Shown here one piece after another: positions 40,546-49,815 of a stretch of 64,000 bases of DNA. The DNA comes from Choricystis sp. odSpoLacu1 (Eukaryota > Chlorophyta > Trebouxiophyceae), in the NCBI GenBank assembly GCA_958009055.1, contig OY253664.1:1-64000 (forward strand), in the 5' to 3' direction. A model generated the notes under the pieces. The model did no database searches and was not told the DNA's origin. It saw nothing but the letters and a program-made list of their open reading frames with translations. The first letter of the stretch is position 1; the number at the start of each line of letters is the position of its first letter. A program made the position numbers and the translations under genes.

Positions 40546-43500
40546 ATGCCGGCCCTCGGCCGCACCCGCGTCGGCCACGCCGCGCCCGCCCGGCGCGCCG
40601 GGGCGGCGGGCCCGCCGCGCGCAGCGCCGCGCGGCGGCGCGGGCGGCGACTCGCCCTCCTCCCGCGCCCGCCTGCTGGCTGCCGAGAATGACCTGCTGAA
40701 GACTGCTATGAAGGCGGCGGAGGCGGCCAACGCGGGGCTGGAGGGCGCGCTGCAGGTGAGAGCAGAGGAGGGGGAATTGGGAGAGAGGGTCGCGTGCGCG
40801 CGGGGTGCCTTTGCCCCTGAGCGCCCGCCCTTCCCGCCACTGCGCTGCACGGCCGCGTTGCGCAGTGGGTGGCACTGGATTGGTGGGCGTGCTGTGGGGG
40901 TGCGAGGGTGCCAGATTGGGGGCGCACGCAGTAGAGAGGGGCAGGCAAGCCGCGACCGCGCTCGCACCACTCGACCGGCGTCGCCTTCCCCCCTCTCTCC
41001 CACACACCCACCCCACCACCCCACACACCAGGCCACCGGCGTCGACACCGCCCCCGCCTCCAAGGCCGCGGCCGCCGCCGTGGCACCGCCCACCCCCTCC
41101 GACCCGCTGGCCGCGTGGGCCCCCCTCGCGCCCGAACCGCGCGGCGGCAAGGCCGACGACACGCCCGCCGCCATCCCGCCCCCCCCCCGACCACGACGGC
41201 ACCCCCTGCCTCAAGCACGACGACTCCCTGTGGTCCCACGCCGACCACTTTCGGTACCGGTGGGACGCGTACAAGCGGGTGCGGGCGGCCATTGATGAGG
41301 CGGAGGGTGGGTTGGACGCGTTTTCGCAGTCGTACAAAAAGTTTGGCCTCCACCGCGGCGCCAGCCCCGACGGCAAGACAAAAGGCGTCTGGTACCGCGA
41401 GTGGGCGCCCGCCGCCAAGGCGGTGGCGTTGGTGGGCGAGTTCAACGCGTGGGAGCCGCGCGAGGGCGACTGGGCGGTGCGCGACGATTTTGGTGTGTGG
41501 TCCCTCTTCCTGCCCGACGGCAAAGACGGCACGCCCGCGATCAAGCACCGCACCAAGGTCAAGACGAGGCTGGAGACTGCCTATGGTGAATGGGTGGACC
41601 GCATCCCCGCCTGGATCGTGTGGGCGACGCAGGAGTGGAATGAAGTGCAGTTCAACGGCGTCTACTACGACCCGCCCCTCACCGGCGAACCCGGCGTCGC
41701 CCCCGCCTCCCCCGACCACGCCTACACGTTCAAGTGGCCTCGGCCGGCGCGCCCGCGCGCGCTGCGCATCTACGAGTGCCACGTGGGCATGAGCTCCGAG
41801 GAGCCGCGCGTCAACTCGTACCTCGAGTTCGCGCGCAGCGTGCTGCCCCGCGTCCGGGCGGCCGGCTACAACGCCATCCAGATCATGGCCATCCAGGAGC
41901 ACGCCTACTATGGCTCGTTTGGGTACCACGTCACCAACTTTTTTGCGCCGTCGTCTCGGTGTGGGACCCCGGACGAACTCAAGTACATGATCGACGAAGC
42001 CCACCGCCTGGGGTTGACCGTGCTCATGGACATCGTCCACTCGCACGCCTCCAAAAACACCAACGACGGCATCAACATGTTTGATGGGAGTGAGGCGGGG
42101 TACTTCCATGGCGGGGGCCGGGGGTACCACTGGTGAGATGGATGGGTGGGGGTGAGGGTGGAGCAGAGGGAAGACCAACAAAAGCCACCCCCCCACCCCC
42201 ACCCCACACACTCACCCCCACACCCCCCACCCCACCCCCACCCACACTCCAGGATGTGGGACTCGCGCTGCTTCAACTACGGCAACTGGGAGACGCTCCG
42301 CTTCCTCCTGTCCAACGCGCGCTGGTGGGTGGACGAATTCAAGTTTGATGGCCACCGCTTTGACGGCGTCACCTCCATGATGTACCACCACCACGGCCTC
42401 CAGATGGCGTTCACCGGCAACTACGACGAATACTTTGGCATGGCCACCGACGTGGATGCTGTGGTGTACCTGATGTTGGTCAACACCCTGCTGCACGGCC
42501 TGTGGCCTCAATCCGCCATCACCATTGGCGAGGACGTGTCCGGCATGCCCACCTTCTGCCGCCCCGTGGAGGAGGGGGGCGTCGGCTTCGACTACAGGCT
42601 GCAGATGGCCATTGCAGACAAGTGGATCGAGGTGCTGGCGATTGACGATGGCGCGTGGGACATGGGCAACCTGGTGCACACGCTGACCAACCGGCGGTAT
42701 GCTGAAGCGTGCGTCGGGTACGCGGAGAGTCACGACCAGGTGAGAGTGTGGGTGGGGGAGGGGGAGAGAGAGGGTGTTTGGGAAACACACACCAAAAAAA
42801 AAAAAACATTCCCACCCACCCCACCCCACCCCACACCCACACCCAACACCAGGCCCTGGTCGGCGACAAAACCATCGCCTTCTGGCTCATGGACGCCGCC
42901 ATGTATGACGGCATGGCCCTGGACTCCCCCCCCAACCCAGCGGTCGACCGCGGCATCGCGCTGCACAAAATGATCCGCCTCTTCACCATGGCCCTAGGCG
43001 GTGAATCCTACCTCAACTTCATGGGCAACGAGTTTGGGCACCCCGAGTGGATCGACTTTCCTCGCGACGACTCGCTGGACCCCTCCACCGGGGCCATGGT
43101 CCCTGGAAACGGGGGCTCCCTCGACAAGTGCCGCCGCCGCTGGGACCTGGCCGACGCCACCTTCCTCAAATACAAGTTCATGGCCGCGTTTGACGTCGCC
43201 ATGCAGCACCTGGACAAAGCGTTTGGGTTCATTGCGTCGCCGCACGAGTGGGTGTCGCGCAAGGACGAGGGCGACAAAATTGTCGTCGTCGAAAAGGGGG
43301 ACCTCGTGTTTGTCTTCAACTTCCACCCGTCCTCGTCCTTCACCGACTACCGGGTGGGGGCGTGCACGCCGGGCGACTACGCCGTCATTCTGTCGTCCGA
43401 CGAACCCGTGTTTGGGGGGTGGGGCAACGTGACCAAAGCGTCGGGCGTGACGTTCCACGCCGACGCGGGCGCGCCGCACGACGGCCGCCCCGCGTCCATG

Positions 43501-43632
43501 CTGGTGTACGCGCCGTCGCGCACCGTGGTGGTGTATGGACCCGCCGCCTGGGCGGACAAGGATGCGGACGGCAAGCCGGGCGGGATCCCAGGGCTGGGGG
43601 TGAAAGGGACGGGGCCGCACTTTGCGGTGTGA
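40546..43632 (+). CDS. SBE: Starch (1,4-alpha-glucan) branching enzyme
   Basis: Cuts alpha-1,4 chains and re-attaches them by alpha-1,6 bonds. Four exons (40546-40755, 41032-42132, 42253-42739, 42853-43632). The N-terminus is Arg/Ala-rich and plastid-like, then a short coil. The CBM48 region contains [20 protein letters not shown] and [20 protein letters not shown]. The GH13 barrel follows: [40 protein letters not shown], the nucleophile Asp in [16 protein letters not shown], acid/base Glu in [14 protein letters not shown], and [13 protein letters not shown]. The C-terminal domain contains [20 protein letters not shown]. The frame breaks once, at the 10-C run 41179-41188. One fewer C gives [19 protein letters not shown] and a total of 858 residues. 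Very close to plant class enzymes. Confidence 0.95.
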
Positions 43633-43959
43633 GTGAGGAGAAAAAGTGTTTTTGTGTGTGTGTGTGTGTTTCGAATTCCATCCCTCCCCCCCCCGTCTTT
43701 TCCCCCCAGAGCAGGAGAGAGAGAGAGAGAGCGGACTTCTTTTTGTGTGCGGGCGGCCTTTTGTTTTCTTCCTTTTTTTGTTTCCCCTTCAGAGCCTCCC
43801 GCCCGCCCACCCCCCATCCCTCCCCCCACCCAACAACATCACAGGGGGAGAGAGAGAGAGAAGAGTTTGTTTGTGTGAGCCCCAAAAAAACAACAGAATT
43901 CCACATCGAAAAAACAAGTGCAGGTGTTGCTCTCTCCACCCTCCCATTCTCCACCCTAA
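43633..43959. other. Convergent 3' region with GA-rich stretches
   Basis: About 330 bases between convergent genes, with a GT run near 43654-43669 and GAGAGAGAGAGAGCGG near 43714, plus a second GAGAGAGAGAGAAGAG near 43850. No coding or RNA gene is recognised. Confidence 0.5.
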
Positions 43960-44616
43960 TCATGCACCCGCCGCCTTGTCGGTGGAGATGTAGAGCACGT
44001 TGTTGCCCCGGATGAAGGCGTCGCCATACTTGTTCTTCAGCTGGCCGTTGACGTACTCCTGTGGAGGGGAGAGGAGGGAAAGAAAAAGGGGGTCGAAAAC
44101 ACGCGCGCGCAGGTCTCTTTCTCTCCCAAGCAGGCCCACACTGCCACACACACGCGCCTCGGTCTGCTCCATGGCGATGTTCATGTAGCCGTCCAGGCAG
44201 GCGAGCACGCCTGGAGGGAGGAAAGGGGGGGGGGGGGCAGGTGGGGTGGTCGGTGAGAAGGGAATCGCGCTGCCTCAGGCTTTTCAGGGGGCGAGATTTC
44301 AGGGCGCGCACACCACGCACGGTATGTGTGAGCGTGCGTGGGCGCTGGAAACGGCAACGGTCCCCACGCGGGGAAACGCGCGACGCGCGCAGACACGACC
44401 GAATGGCGGCGCGAAAACGCTCGCGCCTCCCTCCCCTCCCCCGCCGCCTCCTGCAACCCCTCGCCCCGCCTTCACTCTCTCAAACACACCACCCTCCTCC
44501 TCTCTCTCACCCCGGTAGTCGGTGCCGTTGTTCAGCTTGACGACGACGGGCTTGCCCTTGATCGCTTTGAGAAAGTCGGCGGGCGTGCGGCCGCCGGCGG
44601 GGGGGGCGTCGGTCAT
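43960..44616 (-). CDS. LSM6: U6 snRNA-associated Sm-like protein LSm6
   Basis: Ring subunit of the LSm2-8 (splicing) and LSm1-7 (mRNA decay) complexes. Three exons (44616-44511, 44210-44158, 44058-43960) encode 85 residues, almost identical in length to other LSm6 proteins. The Sm1 motif is PADFLKAIKGKPVVVKLNNG TDYRG, continuing VLACLDGYMNIAMEQTE. Sm2 is EYVNGQLKNKYGDAFIRGNN with VLYIST. Family conservation at EQTE/EYVNG demands a GC-AG intron after GAG at 44158; the nearest GT donor would insert two extra residues. The N-terminal MTDAPPAGGR is variable in the family. Confidence 0.96.
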
Positions 44617-44726
44617 GAGGAGTGTGTGCTTGGTGGGAGAGGGAGCACGCGAGTGTGTGTGTGGAAAGCGCAGACAAAAAAACAAAGCAGGAGTGTTTAA
44701 ACAAAAAACCGACTCATCTCTCCTCG

Positions 44727-45448
44727 CTACCGCCCACCCTCCCGCTCCCGCTGTGCCGCCGCGCCCGCCGCCCGCGCCGCGCGCAGCGCCTCCCAGAACC
44801 TGTCATCCAGGCGCCGCACATTGTCGTCGGGGCCGGGGCCACCACCGCCACCGCGCAGGCCGCCCCCTCCCAGCCCGCCGCCTGCGCGCAGCCGCCCCCC
44901 CACCCGTAGCCGCGCTTTTCCCAGCAGCAGGGCGCCCTCCTTGTAGCGCTCCGCCCCGGTGTCGGCCCGCAGGTACCTCCACCCCAGGGCGGCGCCACAG
45001 GCGCGGCAGGCGACGTCAATGAGCTCACAGCGCCCCGTACTCAAAGTCTCCGCCCGCGGGGCGCCGGAGGGAGTGCAGTTCACGGCGGAGCGGAAGAGGA
45101 GGGCGGGGGTGTGGTCGCCGCCCATGAAGCCCTGTGGTGGTGTGGCGGGTGGGGACGGCGTGGTGGTATTGGAGGGGGGGGCGCGTGGGGCGCGGTGGTC
45201 CTGTCTCTCCCTCCCTCCCTCCCTCCGCCCCCGCAAGCCGCCTTTGGGCCATGCCCTCGATATCGCCTCATTGACACGAAACGACTGCGCCGGGGGTGGG
45301 GCGGCGAGGCGCGGGCAGGCGTCACCAATCCGCGCTCTCTCACCTCCCACACCAGCGCGCTCGCGCTGGCCACTTCAGCGCCGCATGCGCACGTGTAGAC
45401 GGCCCCTGCATCGCCCTCGGACAGCGTCTCCAGGAAGAGGCGGCCCAT
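44727..45448 (-). CDS. Yippee-like zinc-binding protein
   Basis: Two exons (45448-45344, 45131-44727) give 169 residues. The Yippee fold is visible: YTCACGAEVASASALVWEGF supplies the first CxxC (C-A-C here, one residue short of canonical CxxC), followed by LFRSAVNCTPSG. The second zinc pair is in DVACRACGAALGWRYLRAD, and ERYKEGALLLGKARL ends the domain. The last 60 residues are a Gly/Arg-rich extension with DDNVRRLDDRFWEALRAARA, absent in short Yippee proteins. Members occur in nuclear, centrosomal and CTLH-ubiquitin-ligase contexts; the role here is unknown. The first cysteine pair should be checked because its spacing departs from the family. Confidence 0.8.
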
Positions 45449-45749
45449 GTTTTTGGCGCGGGGGCGCGGGGGGGCGCGCGCTTGCGGGAAACGGGCAAAA
45501 AGGGTGTGGTCCCGTTTTTTTTTTTTTTTTCGTTTTTTGTCGAGTGCGCACAGTCACTGCCCGCACCGCCAGCGGCCACCTCCCCCAGCAGCGCGCCAGC
45601 AACCAAGCAAAGCGTTGCTTTTTTTGGACGGGGCTACAAACACAAAAGGAAAAGGAAAAAAAAAATACAAAAGAGGCAACAACAAAAAAACACAACGCCT
45701 AGCCTGCTGAAAAATTAATGATGCACACGCCCCTATCCTCTCATTCTCT
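45449..45749. other. Spacer with homopolymer A and T runs
   Basis: Three hundred bases between two minus-strand genes. It contains a T17 run near 45515-45531 and AAAGGAAAAGGAAAAAAAAAA near 45646, unusual in this GC-rich DNA. It likely holds the Yippee gene promoter and the thioredoxin gene 3' end. No gene is seen. Confidence 0.5.
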
Positions 45750-46349
45750 CTACCGCCTCGCACTGGGCGCCTGGCTCAACAGCACCTGGGTGAGCGTGGC
45801 CCGCAACCAGCCGCGGGCACCACACCGCGCGCGCGCACCGCGCGCCGGGGCGACGACTCGAGAGTCCGCCAGCGCCACCCGGCGCACGGCAGCCCCCCCT
45901 CCCAGAAACAACACGGTCGGCACCGACCGCACACCATGCAGGCGGGCCAGGTCGGTGGGCTCGTCGAAGGCGTCTCTCACATCGTGCGACACAAACACGC
46001 AGCGCGCACTCGCGGCCGCAGCATCCGCGGCCGTGTCTTTGAACGCCTCCAGCAGCTCCTTGCACGTGCCGCAGCTGCGCGAGTGAAAGAAGACGGCGAC
46101 GACGGCGGAGCCGGCTGCAGTGGCCAGCGTGTCGAGGGCGGCCGCGTCGGGGACGGCACAGACCGTGCCTGGGGGGCACGGCACACTCGCGGCCGCGTCG
46201 GCAGCTTGTTGCCGCCTCCACGCAGCTTCCAGGTGGCCGCCCGGTCGATGTGGATGGCGGACGGGGGGGAGGGGCGGGCGCGGCGCGCGCGCGCGGGCGC
46301 ATGGCGCGAAAAAGGGCGCGCGCGCGAGGCGCGGCGCGGGGGCGCGCAT
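45750..46349 (-). CDS. Plastid thioredoxin-like protein
   Basis: A single exon encodes 199 residues from ATG at 46349. An Arg/Ala/Pro-rich leader (MRAPAPRLARAPFFAPCARA) resembles a plastid transit peptide. The thioredoxin fold shows beta strand and active site in AVVAVFFHSRSCGTCKELLE, where the redox motif is CGTC instead of CGPC. Next come CVFVSHDVRDAFDEPTDLAR and the cis-Pro region GVRSVPTVLFLGGGA. The Cys-Gly-Thr-Cys motif and flanking residues resemble HCF164 or ACHT-like plastid thioredoxins, but the exact subgroup is uncertain. A C-terminal hydrophobic helix (WLRATLTQVLLSQAP) ends the protein. It is 138 bases head-to-head from the ALKBH6-like gene. Confidence 0.75.
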   Translation of the reverse strand: MRAPAPRLARAPFFAPCARARAPRPPLPPVRHPHRPGGHLEAAWRRQQAADAAASVPCPPGTVCAVPDAAALDTLATAAGSAVVAVFFHSRSCGTCKELLEAFKDTAADAAAASARCVFVSHDVRDAFDEPTDLARLHGVRSVPTVLFLGGGAAVRRVALADSRVVAPARGARARCGARGWLRATLTQVLLSQAPSARR

Positions 46350-46487
46350 GGGGGTGGGTGGGTGGCGAGGTGGAGAGGGGAGCACACGGCCTCTGCGTGC
46401 TGTGTGGGAGGCGCCGTGTGTGGCGCGGAGAGGGCAGAGAAACACGCACAGAGAGTTGTGAGGAAAAGAACGCACCTCGCCGTTCCA
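46350..46487. promoter_or_regulatory. Short bidirectional spacer between thioredoxin-like and ALKBH6-like genes
   Basis: Only 138 bases separate two divergent start codons, so the two transcription units must share promoter DNA. The spacer is very GC-rich in its left half, with GTGGGTGGGTGG, and holds AACACGCACAGAGAG near 46441. No TATA box is evident. Confidence 0.5.
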
Positions 46488-47261
46488 ATGGACCCATCAA
46501 CCTCCATCGCCTCCTCCATCGCCTTCCACCCTGGCTTCATCACGCCAGCTGAAGAGGCCAGCCTGCTGAACTCTCTCTCGTTAACATCCCCGGGATGGAC
46601 CCTCGTCGCCGGGCGCCGCGTGCGGTCGGTCGGCGGGAGCGTCGACCCGCGCGGCGCGCTGGTGCCGGCCCCACTGCCCGGGTGGGCGGCCCGCCTGTGC
46701 GACAAGCTGGTGGCTGACAGCGTGTGGCCGGCTGACGTGGCCCCTCCCAATCACACACTTGTTAATTGGTATGCCTCTGGCTCCGGCATTCTGCCCCACG
46801 AAGACGGCCCCTCCTACCACCCTGTCGCGGCCATCCTGTCCCTGGGCGGGTGGGCGGTGCTGAGGTTTTACGCCAAGCCGCCGGACGGCAGCCCCGTGGA
46901 CACGGCGGCGCCACCGTGCGTGTCGGTGGCCGCGCCGCCGTGCTCGCTGGTCGTGTTTTCAGGGGAAGCTTACACACACGCCCTGCACGGCATCGATGCT
47001 GTGGAGGAGGAGGTGCTGGATGGCAGCATTGTGAATGTGGGGGAAGCAGGCCTGTGGCTGGGTGGTGGGGGCGGCGTGTGCGGCGTGTGCGGGCGGCGAG
47101 CGGGTGGTGGTGGCGACGCCACAGAGACGCTGACAAAGAATCAACGGCCCTGTTTCTGCGGCCTGACCGCGACGCGCACGCTGCCCCGGGCTGAGGCGAG
47201 GGTGTCGTTGACGGTGAGGGCGGTGGTGAGGGTGAGGAAGGGGTTGGCGCTGCGGCTGTGA
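46488..47261 (+). CDS. ALKBH6-like 2-oxoglutarate/Fe(II) dioxygenase
   Basis: A single exon encodes 257 residues. The double-stranded beta-helix core contains HTLVNWYASGSGILPHEDGP, with the iron-binding His-x-Asp at HED, SYHPVAAILSLGGWAVLRFY, and the distal SLVVFSGEAYTHALHGIDAV carrying the second His. The 2OG-binding Arg is expected in the C-terminal RVSLTVRAVVRVRKG. These blocks match ALKBH6, a poorly understood AlkB homologue linked to stress tolerance and binding of damaged nucleic acid. A Gly/Cys-rich insertion (GGGGGVCGVCGRRAGGGGDA) lies between the His and Arg segments and is atypical. No targeting peptide, so probably nucleus or cytosol. Confidence 0.87.
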   Translation: MDPSTSIASSIAFHPGFITPAEEASLLNSLSLTSPGWTLVAGRRVRSVGGSVDPRGALVPAPLPGWAARLCDKLVADSVWPADVAPPNHTLVNWYASGSGILPHEDGPSYHPVAAILSLGGWAVLRFYAKPPDGSPVDTAAPPCVSVAAPPCSLVVFSGEAYTHALHGIDAVEEEVLDGSIVNVGEAGLWLGGGGGVCGVCGRRAGGGGDATETLTKNQRPCFCGLTATRTLPRAEARVSLTVRAVVRVRKGLALRL

Positions 47262-47439
47262 CGAGAGGAGCAGGGCTGGGACGCTTTTGTTTTTTTGGGT
47301 CGTTGTAGCTGTTCACTTTTTCGTTTTGTTTCGACCGCGCCCTGCTCCCAGCAGCAGTCTCAGAGACCGTGCTGTAGCGTCAGGCAAACAGGCGGGAGCC
47401 AACGGGCGCCCGCCCGCACCCCCTTCCCTCCTCCCTCTG

Positions 47440-49479
47440 ATGCGACCCATGCTGTCGCATGCGGGGCGGCCCCGCCCGCCCCTCTCGCCGCCGCCACGCC
47501 GCCCCTCCACCGTCGCGGCACGTGCCACGTCACCAGCTCAAAGCGTGACACCGGCCGCAGACGCGGTCGTGCCTGCCGATGCGGCCACCACACCCCGCCG
47601 CCGCCGCCGCGCGTCGGGCGCTGGCCGCCGTCGCCGCGCGACCTGCGCCGACCCACCCCCCCACCCCCCGTTCGACGCGTACCGCGTGTACAACATCACC
47701 ATCAGCGTCGACGCCGACCCCGGCAAAGACGACACGGTGACGGTGACGCCGACGCTGGCGGCCGCGGCGTCACGCAAACTGGCGACACGCACGGCGCTGC
47801 CGCCCGCTGCTGTGACCATCGTCCGCAAATCGTTCGACGCGCGGCCCAGGAGGCAAGGGGGTGTGGGGTCTAATGAAGCCGCCACCTTTACGTACGTGGT
47901 GGACGTGGACGCGGCCGCGGCCGCGGGCGCGCGGCCTCCGCTTGCCGACGTCGCGGGGCGGGTGGAGCGCGTGGCGGTCACGCCGCCGCCGCAGCCTGTG
48001 CTGCCGCCGCCAGGGGCAGCTGCGCCAGCATCCACCCCTTCCCACAACCACCGCACCGTGGCCATCATTGGGGGCGGCCCCGCAGGCTTGTTTGCGGCAC
48101 TCGCCCTCGCGAGCGCGGGGGCCACCCCCATCATCCTGGAGCGCGGCCAGCCCGTCTCCTCGCGCGGCCGCGACATTGGCGCCCTCTTCCACCGCAGGCT
48201 GCTGCACCCCGACTCCAACCTGTGCTATGGGGAGGGGGGGGCGGGCACCTGGTCGGACGGCAAGCTGACGACGCGCATCGGCAAGAACTCGGACGATGTG
48301 CGGCGAGTGCTGGCCACACTCGTCGCGGCGGGCGCCCCGCCCTCCATCCTGGCCGCGGGCAAGCCGCACCTGGGGACAGACAGGTTGGTGCGCATGCTGG
48401 CGAGCCTGCGGGAGTCGCTGGACAGGGCGGGGGGCAAGGTTTTGTTCGGCGCGCGGGTGGAGCGGGTTGTGATTGAGGGTGGTGCCGCCACCGGCGTCAC
48501 CCTCACAGACGGCACCCACATCCCCGCCGACGCGGTCGTGCTGGCGTCCGGCCACTCGGCCCGGGACACGTACGCCTCCCTGGCGGAGGCGGGGGTCTGC
48601 CTGTCCCCCAAACCGACCGCGGTCGGATTTCGTGTGGAACACCCGCAGACGCTGATCGATGCCGCCCGCTACGGCGCCCTGGCCAACCGCGTTTGCAGGG
48701 GCGCGGGGGCGGTGCCTGTCGCCGACTACAGGTTGGCGACACACGTGTCGTGCGAGGGCAAGCGCGCGGCGGTTGCTGCGGGGACAGAAGCTGGCACCGC
48801 TGCAGGCGCCACCAACACCCCGCGCGACATCTTCTCCTTCTGTATGTGCCCCGGCGGCCAAGTCGTGCCCACGTCGGTGGATGAGAGAGAACTGTGCGTC
48901 AACGGCATGTCGTTCAGCAAGCGCGCCTCCAAGTGGGCCAACGCAGCGCTCGTCGTGGGCGTCGGTCCGGCCGACTGGGCCGACCTGACCCCCACCGCCG
49001 GCCCCCTGGCGGGTGTCGAGTACCAGAGGCGTGTGGAGAGGGCTGCCGCGATCGCTGGTGGGGGCGGCCTTGTGGCCCCAGTCCAACGGGTGGTTGATTT
49101 TTTGAACGGCACTACCCTGCCCGCCGGCGCCACCCTGCCGCCGTCATCGTATCGCCTGGGCGTGCAGTCGGCCGACCTCACCACCCTGTACTCACCCGCC
49201 GTCATCACCGCCCTGCGGGCTGCCCTGCTGCGCTTCGAGAGGGATGTGCCCGGCTTCGCGTCCTCCCCGGAAGGCCTCTTGCACGGCGTGGAGACGCGCA
49301 CCTCGTCCCCCGTGCGCGTGGACAGGGACGCCGACACTCTCCAATCCACCTCCACGGCCCGCCTGTTTCCCGCGGGGGAGGGGGCGGGGTACGCGGGCGG
49401 CATCGTCAGCGCGTGCGTTGATGGGCTCAACGCGGCGCGCGCGGTGTGCGTTGAACTGGGCGTGGCGGCCACAGTGTGA
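47440..49479 (+). CDS. FAD-dependent dehydrogenase of the COG2509 family, plastid-targeted
   Basis: A single exon encodes 679 residues. The Arg/Pro/Ser-rich start (MRPMLSHAGRPRPPLSPPPR) is a likely transit peptide. An N-terminal domain (DAYRVYNITISVDADPGKDD) with ALPPAAVTIVRKSFDARPRR precedes the Rossmann motif HRTVAIIGGGPAGLFAALAL near residue 210. Then ILERGQPVSSRGRDIGALFH, CYGEGGAGTWSDGKLTTRIG and the C-terminal LFPAGEGAGYAGGIVSACVD with GLNAAR. Blocks and order match the uncharacterised FAD dehydrogenases shared by bacteria and algae/plants. A Cys cluster in FCMCPGGQVVPTS is a family landmark. The substrate is unknown. The bacterial-type domain layout and plastid leader fit a gene of endosymbiotic origin. 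Confidence 0.88.
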   Translation: MRPMLSHAGRPRPPLSPPPRRPSTVAARATSPAQSVTPAADAVVPADAATTPRRRRRASGAGRRRRATCADPPPHPPFDAYRVYNITISVDADPGKDDTVTVTPTLAAAASRKLATRTALPPAAVTIVRKSFDARPRRQGGVGSNEAATFTYVVDVDAAAAAGARPPLADVAGRVERVAVTPPPQPVLPPPGAAAPASTPSHNHRTVAIIGGGPAGLFAALALASAGATPIILERGQPVSSRGRDIGALFHRRLLHPDSNLCYGEGGAGTWSDGKLTTRIGKNSDDVRRVLATLVAAGAPPSILAAGKPHLGTDRLVRMLASLRESLDRAGGKVLFGARVERVVIEGGAATGVTLTDGTHIPADAVVLASGHSARDTYASLAEAGVCLSPKPTAVGFRVEHPQTLIDAARYGALANRVCRGAGAVPVADYRLATHVSCEGKRAAVAAGTEAGTAAGATNTPRDIFSFCMCPGGQVVPTSVDERELCVNGMSFSKRASKWANAALVVGVGPADWADLTPTAGPLAGVEYQRRVERAAAIAGGGGLVAPVQRVVDFLNGTTLPAGATLPPSSYRLGVQSADLTTLYSPAVITALRAALLRFERDVPGFASSPEGLLHGVETRTSSPVRVDRDADTLQSTSTARLFPAGEGAGYAGGIVSACVDGLNAARAVCVELGVAATV

Positions 49480-49815
49480 GAGTGTGGTGTCGGTGCCGTG
49501 CTCTTGGTTGCAGGCAATGATATTTTTTTGGGGTGCCACATTGTTTCCAGTCACGCCCCCCTCCACACGCACAATGAAACAAAAACGTTGCTCCAACCCC
49601 CACACTTCTCTCTCTCTCTTTCTCTCTCCGACCCCAACCCAATGCACCCTCCGGTTTTTGCAAGGCCGGGCAGTGGTCCTTGTCAACGTAAAAGAAAAGA
49701 GGCAGGGAATTTGTTTGGATAAAGAAAAAGAGGGACATGATGAGGGGAAACACAATCCCTCCCCCCAACCCTCTCCCCCCACACACACACCATCTGGAAA
49801 AAAAAAAAAACAGGC
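49480..49815. other. Convergent 3' region
   Basis: About 340 bases between convergent genes, with CTCTCTCTCTTTCTCTCTC near 49608-49628 and an A12 run near 49799. Relatively AT-rich for this window. No gene is recognised. Confidence 0.5.

Noticed and set aside
43700..43870. GA-rich blocks as a possible transposon end
   Set aside because: No terminal inverted repeats, target duplication or transposase frame; similar GA tracts occur at many introns and 3' regions here.
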